Origin: DATARH01 sp035534855
Lineage (GTDB): Bacteria; Pseudomonadota; Alphaproteobacteria; ATCC43930; CGMCC-115725
Assembly: GCA_035534855.1 (NCBI GenBank)
Contig: DATLRD010000059.1
Span: 1 to 15,124, forward strand
Length of the DNA: 15,124 nucleotides
Direction of reading: 5' to 3'
The notes beneath the pieces were generated by a model, which saw only the letters and a program-made list of their open reading frames with translations, was not told the DNA's origin and made no database searches. Both the position numbers and the translations under genes were made by a program. Positions 5,204 through 13,925 of this stretch are shown here, one piece after another. Within the stretch, counting starts at the first letter, position 1. Each line of letters begins with the position of its first letter.

Positions 5204-6454
5204 TTATTCCGCGGCGGCCTGCCGGCGCGCCTCATCGAGATCGACCGCGTTGCTCCCCGAGGCCGCCTCGCCGAGCCGCGACCCCTTGGTCACCGCGAGC
5301 GCCGCACGCGCCGCCTCGTTTTCGGAGATCTTGGCCATGATCGCCTGTTTGGCACGGTCGAAGACGCCGCGATTTGTTGCGACGAAATCGCGCGATTCCC
5401 GCAGCTTGGCAAGATACCCGTTGATCTCGGGCACCACATAGCGCGCGACCATGTCCCAACTGCGGACGGTGTTTTCCGGGTTGGCCCAATCGTGCACGAA
5501 GCCGACCACGGTGCCGAACCCGCCGCTCATCTCCAACACCTGCTTGATCCGCGCGACGAGATCATCAGGCGTGCCGATCGTCGCCGCCGCGCCGGGGCCG
5601 AACGCGGTCTTCGCGACCGCCTCGTCCGGGTCGGTGAACACGGTCGCACCGGGCCGCTGCAGCGTGCCGACGATGTATTCGTTGTGGTGCCGCATCAGGC
5701 CGTGGCGCGCCTCGGCGATCGCCTTCTCGCGGGTCTCGGCGATATGCCACGACAACAGCACGCGCCAGTCCTTGCGGCTCACGGTCGTGCCGTGCTTTTT
5801 CGCGGCGGCCTCGGCAAAGCCCCACTGCGTCGGCAGCGCGTTGAGCCCCTCTTCGGCGAGCGAGCCGATCGAAATGACGCCGCAGCCGTGTTTGCCGGCC
5901 AGCGTCATCCCCGACGGGCTGATCTGCGAGGCGACCGCGAACGGCATCTCCTCCTGCAGCGGCAGCAATTGCAGCTGCCCATCCTGCAACGTGAACCAGT
6001 CGCTTTTCGCGGTCACGCGCTCGCCGTTGAACAGGCGGCGGATCACGCCGATCGCCTCGTCCTGGCGGTCGCGCTGCACCATCGGGTCGATGCCGAGCGT
6101 ATGCGCGTCGGACGCGAGCGCGCCGGGGCCGGAGCCGAAGATCGCCCGGCCGCCGGTCATGTGGTCGAGCTGCACCATGCGCTGCGCGACGTTGAACGGG
6201 TGGTGATAGGGCAGCGAGACGACGCCGGTGCCGAGCTTGATGCGCTTCGAGCGCTCGCCGGCGGCGGCGAGGAACATCTCGGGCGAGCCGATCATCTCCC
6301 AGCCGCTCGAATGATGCTCGCCGCACCAGAACTCGTCGTAGCCGAGCTGGTCGAGCCGCTCGACGAGGTCGAGATCGCGGCGGAACTGCAGCATCGGGTG
6401 CTCGCCGACCGGGTGGTGCGGCGCGAGAAAGGCGCCAAATCCTAGGCGGGGCAT
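5204..6454 (-). CDS. LLM class flavin-dependent monooxygenase (limonene monooxygenase-like)
   Basis: This is a 416-residue protein of the bacterial luciferase-like TIM-barrel family. Family signs are GYDEFWCGEHHSSGWE (residues 38-53), IKLGTGVVSLPYHHPF (72-87), VAQRMVQLDHMTGGRAIFGS (89-108) followed by GPGAL, and CGVISIGS in the middle. These enzymes use reduced flavin supplied by a separate reductase and O2 to oxidise an organic substrate. No flavin reductase gene is seen beside it. The substrate is unknown; limonene 1,2-monooxygenase is the named family nearest to it as far as I can recall. The C-terminal ~100 residues form a charged helical tail. The start at 6454 is chosen for AGGAG 7 bases upstream; a 12-residue longer frame has no such site. 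It is co-directional with the SDR 12 bp downstream, which may act on the product. Confidence 0.87.
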   Translation of the reverse strand: MPRLGFGAFLAPHHPVGEHPMLQFRRDLDLVERLDQLGYDEFWCGEHHSSGWEMIGSPEMFLAAAGERSKRIKLGTGVVSLPYHHPFNVAQRMVQLDHMTGGRAIFGSGPGALASDAHTLGIDPMVQRDRQDEAIGVIRRLFNGERVTAKSDWFTLQDGQLQLLPLQEEMPFAVASQISPSGMTLAGKHGCGVISIGSLAEEGLNALPTQWGFAEAAAKKHGTTVSRKDWRVLLSWHIAETREKAIAEARHGLMRHHNEYIVGTLQRPGATVFTDPDEAVAKTAFGPGAAATIGTPDDLVARIKQVLEMSGGFGTVVGFVHDWANPENTVRSWDMVARYVVPEINGYLAKLRESRDFVATNRGVFDRAKQAIMAKISENEAARAALAVTKGSRLGEAASGSNAVDLDEARRQAAAE

Positions 6455-6498
6455 CGTCGTTCTCCTAATTAGGCAGGCGCGGAGCGCCATAAATTTTG

Positions 6499-6565
6499 CC
6501 CCAGAAACACGGAGGCAATGAGGCGGGCATGCGGTTGATCCCTCAGTGTCTCTGTGCCTTTGTGG
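6499..6565. repeat. Imperfect inverted repeat in the LLM/DUF1330 gap
   Basis: CAGAAACACGGAGGCAATGA (6502-6521) and CCTCAGTGTCTCTGTGCCTT (6541-6560) are imperfect inverted partners about 20 bases apart. The second arm, rich in CTCTGTG and TTTGTGG, resembles short CACAGAG-type intergenic repeats that I recall from many environmental bacterial genomes. It lies upstream of the LLM gene, in the spacer that should hold its promoter. Confidence 0.4.
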
Positions 6566-6575
6566 TCATTTCACA

Positions 6576-6600
6576 GGCCGCTTCGCGGCCAATGATTGGC
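6576..6600 (-). terminator. Stem-loop after DUF1330, possible terminator
   Basis: GGCCGC (6576-6581), loop TTC and GCGGCC (6585-6590) form a tight stem. It is followed by a second short palindrome, GCCAAT-G-ATTGGC (6588-6600), which shares its edge and touches the DUF1330 stop codon. On the minus strand this sits right at the end of that gene. There is no T-run, so termination strength is doubtful. Confidence 0.4.
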
Positions 6601-6890
6601 TACACACCCTCGACGATGCGCAGATCACGGTCGGCGCCCTTGCCGAGCACCCTGAGCGCCTCCTGGTAGCCGGGGCTGTCGTGCGCCGCCTCCGCCTGCG
6701 TGACACTGTCGAACTCGACGATCACCACCCGCTGGAGAATCCCGGCTTCGTATGCCTTAGCGGCAGTGCCGCGAGCCAGGAAACGGCCGCCGGCAGCCTG
6801 GATCGCCGGGCCGGCGAGCTTGGCATAGCCGGCCAGCGCGTCGGGGTTGGAAATCGAGCGGTAGGTCGCCACCCAGTACGCCTTCGCCAT
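6600..6890 (-). CDS. DUF1330 family protein
   Basis: This is a 96-residue single-domain protein of the dimeric alpha/beta barrel fold. It opens AKAYWVATYRSISNPDALAG with the DUF1330-type YW...Y pattern, has GGRFLARG near residues 35-42, the strand RVVIVEFDS (54-62), and ends with SPGYQEAL and LRIVEGV. No reaction is established for the family. The start at 6890 has GGAGAGG about 4 bases upstream; a longer frame extends 27 residues upstream without a ribosome site. It is followed 145 bp later by the LLM monooxygenase on the same strand, so it may be a separate unit or a loosely linked one. Confidence 0.87.
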   Translation of the reverse strand: MAKAYWVATYRSISNPDALAGYAKLAGPAIQAAGGRFLARGTAAKAYEAGILQRVVIVEFDSVTQAEAAHDSPGYQEALRVLGKGADRDLRIVEGV

Positions 6891-6992
6891 CGTCCTCTCC
6901 GTTATCGACCTAATTTGGCGCGAGCGTAGCCCGGCGCGGGCCGACGCCAAAGCACAGTTTGCCGGCCCCAACCCGCGCGCCGCGCGTCGGCG

Positions 6993-9900
6993 TCAATATT
7001 CGAACTGATAGGTCAGCCCGATGCTGCTGCCGGGGTCGTTTTGCGGGGTGATGCCGGTGGCCGGTGTACCGCCGGTACCGAGCGTGCTTTCGAGCTTGAG
7101 ATGCTTGGTGAGGTCGATCTGCACCTTTACCTGGCTGCCGCCCGAGCTGCCCTGCCGCGCGCCGACATAGACGCCGCTGGCGACATATTTTCCCGCCTCC
7201 AAGGTCGCTCCGAGCCCGCCGCTCGACGCACCGCTGACCGACAGGCGGTCGAGGCCGAGGCCGGTGCGTACTGCAGCCAGCGGGTCGCCGATGCCGACCC
7301 CGCCGAGCGCGGCGATCGCCTGGCCCACGGCGGCGAGCTGAAACGGACTGAGCTGCTGCGGGTTCTGCCCGAACAGCAGCTGCCCGAGGATCTGATCCTG
7401 CGGCAACTCAGGGCTGCTCGACAGCTGGATTTTAGGGGCATCGGCATAGCCGGTGACGGTCAGCGTCGCGGTCAGGTTGTTTGCGGTGCTCTGGGCGACG
7501 AAGTGGATCGTCGGATCGAGCTTGTTGACGAGGTTGCTGCCGTCGAACGTGACCCTGCCCGAGGTGAAGGTGAGCGTCTGCCCCGCCAGGCTGTAGGCGC
7601 CGCGGCGCAGGTCGAAGCCGCCGCCGACCGTCGGCGCGACGGTGGTCCCGCCGAGCTTGAGCGTGCCGCCCATCTCGGCGTCGATCCCGTGTCCGCGCAC
7701 AAAGACCTGCCGCGGCGCGGCGATCGTGAGCGCGAGCGCTACTGCCGGGCCCGGCGCGGGCGGCGGCGGCGGCCGGACCCCGGGCCGGCGCACATTCAGT
7801 GTCGCGACGCCCTGCGGCAGCCGGTCGGGAATGTTGATGGTGGCGCGGGCGACGCGGATTTCGCCGGCGGCGGCAAGCGCGCCATACAGCTGACCGCGCA
7901 GCGTCACGTCGGCGCTCATCGTTGCGCTCAACAAATCGCTCGCCAAGGGCCGCGCGTTGCGGGCGGTCACGGTCAGCGACACCGGCACAAGCGGCTGAAA
8001 CACCCCGATCGTGCCGGCGACCGACAGGGTCCCCGGCCCGGCGCGGCCGCTGAGACTGGCGATGCGCAGCGAATCTCCGGCCGCCTCAATGGTTCCGGTC
8101 ATGTCGGTGATATGGACGCCCTCGACGAAACCCTGCATCGAGCCGCGCGCCAGGCGAACCGTACCGGTGGCTCGCGGCGCCGCGAGCGAGCCGGCAATGC
8201 CAAGATTGAGCGTCACCTGGCCGCGCGCGATCCAGCCGTTGGGGGTCAGCAGCGGATCGAGCAGCGTCAGGTCGGCGACGCCGGTGAGCCGGATGTCTAC
8301 CGGCGCCGCTGGCCGGAGCGGTAGCGTTCCGGCCAGCCGCAAATGCATGTTGGCGCCGGCCGCAAGCCGCGCGTCGAGCCGCGCCACCCCCTGCCCGAGC
8401 GTCGCGGTCGCGTCGATATTCGCCGGCGGCAGGCCGCCAAAGCTACCGGTCGTGAGGCGCAGGCCACGACCGGTCAGGCGCAGCGTGCCCTCGGGCGCCG
8501 CGAGCGTGCCGCGCAGCCGGCCGTCGAACGACAGGGCTCCGCTGCCGCGCGCCGCGCCAAGCCATGGCTTGGCGAGGGTCGGCGTGAGGTTGCGGGCCGA
8601 TACGGTCAGCGCCAGCGCCGGGGTGACCCGGCCGGCGAGCGAGAGCACCGCGCCGCCGACGCCGAGCCGCAGATTGTCGACTGCCACGCCGCCGGCGAAG
8701 GTAATGCGCGCCGGCGCCAGCAGCCGCGTCGTCTCTCCGGCGTGGTTGACCTGCAGCGAGGCGAGCTGCAGTTCGCGCTGCGGCAATCGCAGGGTGGCCG
8801 CCGCCGACAGCGCCGCCGGACCCTGCGGGGTCTGCAGCCGCGAGGTGAGCCTGAGCGCCAGCGATTGCGGCGAACCGTTCGCGGTCAGCCGGGCGCTGCC
8901 GGTGACACCGGCCTGGCGGATACCCTGGGCGTCGGCTGTCAGCGCAAGATTCGGGTGAGCCGCCGGGTCGTCGACCCGCGCCTCCACGGTCACCCGGTCG
9001 GCCCCCGCGCCGCCCACCGCGAGGCGCTGCACCTCGGCCCGGATGCGGACTTGCGGCGTGCCGCGGACCAGCACGGTATCGAGCGTCGCGCTGGCGCTGC
9101 CGCCGGCAGTGACGCCAATCAGCGGCGCAAGATCGCCGATCCGCGTCACGCGCACCTGCATCTGCCCGAGCGGCAGCGCCGCGCCCGGCGCGAGCGTCAG
9201 CTTGCCGTGCCCGTCGGCGCTCTTCCATTGCAGACGGTTGAGCGCCAATTCCAACGTACCGTCGGCCTTTCGGCTCACCGCGGCGGCGAGGCGCAGCGGC
9301 GCCCCGGCGAGCCGCCCCTGCGCGGTGATCGTGCCCGACGGCGCGGCCGGAAGGCCCTGTGCGCGCAGCGACACGGTCAGCTTCTCTTTCGCCGACCCGG
9401 CAACCGAGACCAGGCCGTCGGCTTCCGCGGTCAACGCGAGATCGTCCGGTAGCCCGGTGAGATGGCCGTGGGCCGAGACGGTGCCCGCGACCCGCGGGCC
9501 AATCGCGGCAAGGTCTGACAGCGCCGCCTGCCAGTCGACGGCGACCACCCCGGCCTTGTTGCTGCCGGTGGCCGAGACCTGCACCGAACGGCCATCAAGG
9601 TGAAGCGCATCAAGCGTCACGTGGCCGCGGTCGAGCGCGCCGCTCAGGGCGAGCGTCGCGTTGTCGCCGAGCAGCGCCGTCGCCGCCGGCATCCCGCCGG
9701 TGACGCCCACCGCACCGGTGACGCCGACGTGCAGCGCCGTGCCGCGCCGGGCGAAATGCGCGGTCAGCGCCGCGCGACCCTCGACATTCAGCCCGGCGAC
9801 CGCGGCATAGGGCGCCAGCGCCGGAAGCGCCACGGTGACCGAGCCATCCAGCGCGCCATCGGTATCCACTGCGCCCGACGCCGAAAGCAGCGGGTGCGAC

Positions 9901-11006
9901 AGGGTGAAGATCACCGGCCGTCGCGGCGCATCGAGCGTCGCATTTGCCTGCAGCGCCAGCGGCGCGCCGGCAAAGAGGTCGGGACGCGGGCCCGGGATGC
10001 GCAGCCCGGCGAGCGAGGCGTCGAGCGCAAGCGAACCGCTGTCTCCGCGGATTTCGCCGGTCAACGCAGCGAGCGACCAGCCGCCGGCGCGCAACGCCTC
10101 GATATCGAGATGGCCAGTGGCCTCGGGGCGAGCAAAGGAGCCATGAACGTGTGCCTCGATCCGCGCCGACTGCCAGCTCAGATCGGCGCGCGGGCGCATC
10201 GCCGGCGCCGCCGCGGTCAGATCGACGGCAAGCGTCTTTCGCTTGAGGTCGAGCGTGCCAGCACCGCGAACGCGCAGTGGCCCGGCCGAAAGCGAAAGCC
10301 GAGCCCGCTCGGCGTCGAGCGGGCCGTCGAGCGCGGCCGAGAGCGAGAGTGACCCCAGCTCCGGCAGGCCGGCGATTCCCGATAGCAACCCATGCATCGG
10401 CTCCGTAGCGGTGACCCGCGCGCCAAGCGCATCCGCGGTCAGCGTGCCGCTGAGCCGATAGCTTCCGGCGCCGTCGAGCCGCTCGGCGTCGAGCGCGATG
10501 CTGCCGGTTTGATCCGGCGACAGGGCGAGCGTGCCGGTGATGCGGAGTTGCGCCGGCGTGCCGGCAATCGCCGCCGCCACGGCGAGCCGGTCGACACGGA
10601 AATCCGCGACCGCAACCGGTAGCGGCGGCAGGAATGCGCCACTCGTGCCCGAGCCCGAGCTTTCCGGCAGGCGCGAGACCGCGACCGTCGACGCGGCCAG
10701 CGTCTCGACCCGCACCTCGCCGCGCAACAGGCTCAACGGCGACCAGTCGAGCCGCGCCTGGTCGATCGCGAGCCAGGTGCCGTGTGGGTCGCTGACCGCG
10801 ATGTGACGAGCGCGCAGCGCATCGGGAAAACGGCCCGACAGCCCGTCGATCGTCACCCTTCCGTCGGTCAGCCGCGGCACCAGCCGCTCAATCAGGTGGC
10901 GGCCAGGCGCGGTGTTGGCACCGACCACCACGGCGCCGAGCCCGAGCAGCGGCAGCCCCACCAGAAGGCCCGCCGCGGCAAGGACGAGCTTGCCGGAGCG
11001 CCGCAT
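6993..11006 (-). CDS. tamB: TamB, translocation and assembly module inner-membrane protein
   Basis: This is a 1337-residue protein. An N-terminal signal anchor (residues 8-30, LVLAAAGLLVGLPLLGLGAV) holds it in the inner membrane. The following ~950 residues are short repeated beta-strand units rich in Gly, Ala, Leu and Thr (AsmA/TamB-type beta-taco that spans the periplasm). The C-terminal ~350 residues are the TamB (DUF490) domain with VFVRGHGIDAEMGGTLKLGG, QILGQLLFGQ, GLDRLSV, a GLGATLEAGKYVASGVYVG stretch, and the closing IGLTYQFEY. It works with TamA in outer-membrane protein assembly and, by recent family knowledge, in phospholipid transport. Its ATG shares one base with the tamA stop (TGATG), so translation is coupled. 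Length is close to that of E. coli TamB (1259 residues). Plus-strand frames opposite it are GC-driven shadows. Confidence 0.95.
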   Translation of the reverse strand: MRRSGKLVLAAAGLLVGLPLLGLGAVVVGANTAPGRHLIERLVPRLTDGRVTIDGLSGRFPDALRARHIAVSDPHGTWLAIDQARLDWSPLSLLRGEVRVETLAASTVAVSRLPESSGSGTSGAFLPPLPVAVADFRVDRLAVAAAIAGTPAQLRITGTLALSPDQTGSIALDAERLDGAGSYRLSGTLTADALGARVTATEPMHGLLSGIAGLPELGSLSLSAALDGPLDAERARLSLSAGPLRVRGAGTLDLKRKTLAVDLTAAAPAMRPRADLSWQSARIEAHVHGSFARPEATGHLDIEALRAGGWSLAALTGEIRGDSGSLALDASLAGLRIPGPRPDLFAGAPLALQANATLDAPRRPVIFTLSHPLLSASGAVDTDGALDGSVTVALPALAPYAAVAGLNVEGRAALTAHFARRGTALHVGVTGAVGVTGGMPAATALLGDNATLALSGALDRGHVTLDALHLDGRSVQVSATGSNKAGVVAVDWQAALSDLAAIGPRVAGTVSAHGHLTGLPDDLALTAEADGLVSVAGSAKEKLTVSLRAQGLPAAPSGTITAQGRLAGAPLRLAAAVSRKADGTLELALNRLQWKSADGHGKLTLAPGAALPLGQMQVRVTRIGDLAPLIGVTAGGSASATLDTVLVRGTPQVRIRAEVQRLAVGGAGADRVTVEARVDDPAAHPNLALTADAQGIRQAGVTGSARLTANGSPQSLALRLTSRLQTPQGPAALSAAATLRLPQRELQLASLQVNHAGETTRLLAPARITFAGGVAVDNLRLGVGGAVLSLAGRVTPALALTVSARNLTPTLAKPWLGAARGSGALSFDGRLRGTLAAPEGTLRLTGRGLRLTTGSFGGLPPANIDATATLGQGVARLDARLAAGANMHLRLAGTLPLRPAAPVDIRLTGVADLTLLDPLLTPNGWIARGQVTLNLGIAGSLAAPRATGTVRLARGSMQGFVEGVHITDMTGTIEAAGDSLRIASLSGRAGPGTLSVAGTIGVFQPLVPVSLTVTARNARPLASDLLSATMSADVTLRGQLYGALAAAGEIRVARATINIPDRLPQGVATLNVRRPGVRPPPPPAPGPAVALALTIAAPRQVFVRGHGIDAEMGGTLKLGGTTVAPTVGGGFDLRRGAYSLAGQTLTFTSGRVTFDGSNLVNKLDPTIHFVAQSTANNLTATLTVTGYADAPKIQLSSSPELPQDQILGQLLFGQNPQQLSPFQLAAVGQAIAALGGVGIGDPLAAVRTGLGLDRLSVSGASSGGLGATLEAGKYVASGVYVGARQGSSGGSQVKVQIDLTKHLKLESTLGTGGTPATGITPQNDPGSSIGLTYQFEY

Positions 11007-12904
11007 CAGAAGGCCTGCCCCAGCCCGATATAGATCTCGAACGCGTCGCCGCCCGGCGGCCGGTTCAGCGGCACCGCGATGTCGAGCCGCACCGGGCCGA
11101 TCGGCGTGTAGTACCGCCCGCCGATGCCGGCCGCGACGCGCAGTGTTCCGCCGAACGGCATGCTCTGCGCGCTGACCTGGCCGGCATCGACAAACGCGAC
11201 GGCGGCGAAATTGCCGAACAGGCGCTGGCGAAACTCGACCGTCGCGGCGTCGATTGCGGTGCCGCCGATCGGGCTATTGTCAGGAAACAGCGGCCCGATC
11301 GACTGATACCTGAAGCCACGCACCGTCGCGCTGCCGCCGCCGTAAAAGCGCTGGTCGGGCGGCAGCGCGAACACCCCGGCGCCGGTGACGCTGCCGATCA
11401 GTCCGCGCAGCGCGAGGACGCTGCGGCCGGCCGGGGCATCCCAATAGCGGCCGACATCGAGATAGGTTGAGCCGGCGGCCTGAATGGTCATGAAAGTGCT
11501 CGATTTGCGGCCGAGCGATTGCGTCGGCGTCGCGGTCAGCGCCGCGCGGATGCCGTGGGTCGGGTCGCTGAGCGGGTTGGTCAGGCCCGTGCTGTCGTAT
11601 TTGGCGGTGAACGGGATCGAGACCAGCGTGTAGCTGCGGGTCATCCCCTGCTGCTCGATTACCTCCGCTACGCCCGAGAGGCCGAGGCTGACCTGCCACA
11701 ACGGCGAGAGCTTGCGGTGCAGCACAGCGCCGGCGGTCACCGCGCGTTGATTATAGGCATCAAGGTCCTGCTTCAGCGCGCCGAGGTTTAGTTCCAGCGT
11801 CTGATCGCGCCGCAAAAAATCGGGCTTGAGGAACTGGGCGCTGAAATTGTAGCCGAGCCCCTTGGTCGCCGAGCCGCCGAGCCCGGTGCCGGCGGCCGAC
11901 AGGTTGAGCTGCTCGGCGTTGCCGAACAGGTTTCGGTCGGACCAGGTCGTGGTCAGGCTAGCGCCGAGGTCGGTCGAAAACGCGCCGGTGATGCTGACCG
12001 CATGCCGCGGCCGCTCCTGGAAATTGAAGATGAGCGGGATCGTGCCATCCGGCGCGATATGACTGCCGGCACGCACTGAGACCCCGGAAAACACGCCGAG
12101 CGCCGCCAGATCCCGTCGCGCCTGGTCGATCGCGCTCGGCTGGTAGAGCTGCCCCCGATGGATCAGCAGCCGCTTGCGCACAAAACTTTCATGCACCGCC
12201 GAGAGCCCGGAGAGCCTGATCGCGCCGATCACCGCGCGGTGCCCCTCGGCGGCATTAAAGGTCACGTCGAGCGTGTGGTCGCGCGGGTCCATGACGGCGT
12301 CGGGCGGCTCGACCGTGGCGAGGGCGTAGCCGTCTTCCTGCATCGCGGCGAGCAGGCGCGCGCCGCCGGCGAGCACGTCGGCAGCGCGCGCCGGCTGGCC
12401 CGGCGAGAGGCCCAGCGCGGCGCGCGCGTTCGGCGGCACCGCACCGACGACGACGATACGGCGCAGGTGGTAGAGCGGCCCGTGCCGGATCGTGACCGCG
12501 GCCTTTACCGATTTGCCTTCCGGCACCTTGGCGAGGGTCTCGGCAAGGGCGGGGTCGTCGAGCGGGTGGCCGTCGATGGTGATCGCGATTTTGGCGTCGT
12601 AATAGCCGAGGCTGTGCAGCACGGTCTCGAACCGGCCGACATCGTCGCGTGCCCGGCTGACCAGCGCGAATGGCGCCACGGGCGCCTTCTCGCGCAGCGC
12701 GCGGAGCCGGGATGCCTCGTCCAGCGCCTTGTCGAGCGCGGAATCCCCGGTGGCGGCCATCGCGACGGTGTAGGGCTGCGGGTCGGCCGCCTGCGACCGC
12801 CCGCACGCAATCGCGCCGAGTGCCCCGAGCAGAACGGTCGCTGCGCTACGCCAGCCCCGCCCACCGAACCTGGCTGCGAATCGCGTCACCCTGCCCCTGA
12901 CCAA
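11006..12904 (-). CDS. tamA: TamA, outer-membrane Omp85-family assembly factor
   Basis: This is a 632-residue protein of the BamA/TamA (Omp85) family. A signal peptide covers about residues 1-40 (TVLLGALGAIACGRSQAAD). Three POTRA domains follow at about 42-115, 115-210 and 215-300 (GPLYHLRRIVVVG opens the second). The 16-strand barrel takes the rest, with the Omp85 loop motif VRGF (528-531), VAFVDAGQ, and a C-terminal Phe. Cys34 sits in a weak lipobox-like context, but TamA proteins are not lipoproteins, so I discount it. The longest frame begins at a TTG (12904) with a poor ribosome site; a GTG at 12889, after AGGGGCAG, is at least as likely. No ATG precedes the signal peptide. It forms an operon with tamB, sharing one base. 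Confidence 0.94.
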   Translation of the reverse strand: MVRGRVTRFAARFGGRGWRSAATVLLGALGAIACGRSQAADPQPYTVAMAATGDSALDKALDEASRLRALREKAPVAPFALVSRARDDVGRFETVLHSLGYYDAKIAITIDGHPLDDPALAETLAKVPEGKSVKAAVTIRHGPLYHLRRIVVVGAVPPNARAALGLSPGQPARAADVLAGGARLLAAMQEDGYALATVEPPDAVMDPRDHTLDVTFNAAEGHRAVIGAIRLSGLSAVHESFVRKRLLIHRGQLYQPSAIDQARRDLAALGVFSGVSVRAGSHIAPDGTIPLIFNFQERPRHAVSITGAFSTDLGASLTTTWSDRNLFGNAEQLNLSAAGTGLGGSATKGLGYNFSAQFLKPDFLRRDQTLELNLGALKQDLDAYNQRAVTAGAVLHRKLSPLWQVSLGLSGVAEVIEQQGMTRSYTLVSIPFTAKYDSTGLTNPLSDPTHGIRAALTATPTQSLGRKSSTFMTIQAAGSTYLDVGRYWDAPAGRSVLALRGLIGSVTGAGVFALPPDQRFYGGGSATVRGFRYQSIGPLFPDNSPIGGTAIDAATVEFRQRLFGNFAAVAFVDAGQVSAQSMPFGGTLRVAAGIGGRYYTPIGPVRLDIAVPLNRPPGGDAFEIYIGLGQAF

Positions 12905-13164
12905 AGCTTCGGATAGCGCCCGCGGTAATGCCGAAATAACCGTGCCGCGAGCGGTTCAGCCACGTGATCGTCAGCCCGGTTATCCCGCGATAAGTGGCGC
13001 CCGTCTAACAGATAAATTCGGCGCGCGGATTTCCCGATTTGTCGTGTTAACTCAAGGTAGAATGGCGACTCGCCGGCCCGCGTCGTCGGTTGCGGGGCCG
13101 CGCGCGCCGCGCCTTGGCGTCTACCGCTGCTGGGTGTCGCTGACCCGGCGGATCGCCGCCGCGG
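12905..13164. other. Intergenic region upstream of tamA
   Basis: About 260 bases between tamA and the 3' end of the monooxygenase remnant. The part near 13000-13060 is AT-richer than its surroundings and should contain the tamA promoter on the minus strand; TTGAGT near 13048-13053 is a possible -35, but no good -10 follows. A short plus-strand frame (ATG at 13062) has no family match and is not supported as a gene. Confidence 0.4.
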
Positions 13165-13190
13165 TCATTCCGGCGCCCCGACCGGAATGA
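13165..13190. repeat. Inverted repeat at the end of the monooxygenase remnant
   Basis: TCATTCCGG (13165-13173) and CCGGAATGA (13182-13190) form a perfect 9-bp stem with an 8-base loop. The left arm carries the minus-strand TGA stop. There is no T-run on either side. It may reduce read-through towards tamA. Confidence 0.45.
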
Positions 13191-13617
13191 ACTGGAAATC
13201 CTCCGTGGGCGCCCGGTCTAGAAACGCCTTGTGCTCGCTCTGCGGCAGCGGCCACAAGACCGGGGTCGGCTGGTCGCTGGTGTACCAGTTCTTGCAGCCG
13301 CCACAGACCGTGCTGCGAAAGGCGCCGCCGAGCCGGGCGAGGAATTTCTCGGTCGCCGCGGCGGTCGGCGCCACCGCCGCGCGACGCACGCGGGCTTCAC
13401 TGATCAGCCGCATAATCAGCTGGAACGGAAACTCGTATTGTCGCGACAAGACATCGACAAACAGGCCGGGAAACGTGTTGTCGCGCCACGTGCCGCCGAC
13501 CTCGCCGGCCTTTTCGTAAACCGTGAAATCGATCCCGGCGCGCTTCAGCGTCTCGGCCATGAACAGGCCCGACACACCGGCGCCGGCCACGACAACCCGG
13601 AAATTCCGCTCCGCCAT
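13165..13617 (-). pseudogene. Flavin-containing (Baeyer-Villiger type) monooxygenase, internally deleted
   Basis: The 150-residue frame joins the two ends of an enzyme family that is normally about 500 residues long. Residues 1-66 are the N-terminus: VVVAGAGVSGLFMAETLKRA (FAD GxGxxG), VYEKAGEVGGTWRDNTFPGL and the DVLSRQYEFPFQ segment. Residues 67-142 resemble the C-terminal end: LIMRLISEARVR, a helix, then STVCGGCKNWYTSDQ and VLWPLP, matching the family's GCxSWYxD...LWP. The central ~350 residues, with the NADPH-binding motif and the FxGxxxHxxxW/Y fingerprint, are missing. The frame survives the deletion, so a product could be made, but it cannot catalyse the normal reaction. The start at 13617 is the only Met that fits the family N-terminus. 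A longer open frame upstream (to 13806) crosses the tRNA terminator region and is rejected. Confidence 0.75.
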
Positions 13618-13815
13618 GACGCCTCGCATACCCCGGTAAGATCGCGCCGGATCAAGCTTAAGCCGCGTGCGGCCGCCCGGGCAACCCGACGGCGGCGAAG
13701 GCCAGGCAAAACCCGCGCCGACCCGGTCGCACGCAATGAAAGTGGGCGCGCCAGAGGGGCCCGATCCAGCCCGATCACCCAGGCAACGGAACGCAGGCCT
13801 CCACACGGTAGCCAG

Positions 13816-13848
13816 GAAAAGCCGGTCGCGGCAGCCCCCGCGCGACCG
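13816..13848 (-). terminator. Intrinsic terminator downstream of the tRNA 3' end
   Basis: On the minus strand CGGTCGCG (13841-13848) pairs with CGCGACCG (13823-13830) around a 10-base loop, followed by GGCTTTTCC. A weaker outer pair, CCACAC / GTGTGG, encloses it (13801-13806, 13855-13860). It lies 20 bases past the tRNA CCA, the normal place for the tRNA terminator. Confidence 0.6.
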
Positions 13849-13867
13849 TCGCAGGTGTGGAAGGGAG

Positions 13868-13912
13868 TGGCGCGCCCGAGAGGAGTCGAACCCCTAACCC
13901 CCAGATCCGTAG
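13868..13912 (-). tRNA. 3' fragment of a tRNA-Arg-type gene (integration site junction)
   Basis: Read on the minus strand, the sequence gives anticodon loop CTACGGA (13906-13912), 3' anticodon-stem strand TCTGG, variable loop GGGTT, T arm AGGGG-TTCGACT-CCTCT, acceptor 3' strand CGGGCGC, discriminator G and encoded CCA (13868-13870). These are tRNA positions 32-76. If the loop is original, the anticodon is ACG (Arg). The 5' half is missing: upstream bases CCTAA do not pair with TCTGG, and no GCGCCCG acceptor strand or D arm follows. The gene is therefore cut within the anticodon arm, as at an island integration site. An intact copy is expected at the other end of the element, outside the window. 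Confidence 0.8.
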
Positions 13913-13925
13913 TTAGGTCCGGGCC

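Noticed and set aside
5096..6445. Long plus-strand open frame of 449 codons opposite the LLM gene
   Set aside because: It is antisense to a clear flavin monooxygenase, has Arg/His/Ala-rich composition typical of GC-driven shadow frames, and shows no family motif.
7041..9452. Several long plus-strand frames (427, 369 and 315 codons) opposite tamB
   Set aside because: Arg/Gly-rich shadow translations of tamB; no ribosome sites or domains.
12942..13190. Plus-strand frame of 82 codons upstream of tamA
   Set aside because: It has no motif, overlaps the 3' end of the monooxygenase remnant and shows biased shadow-like composition.
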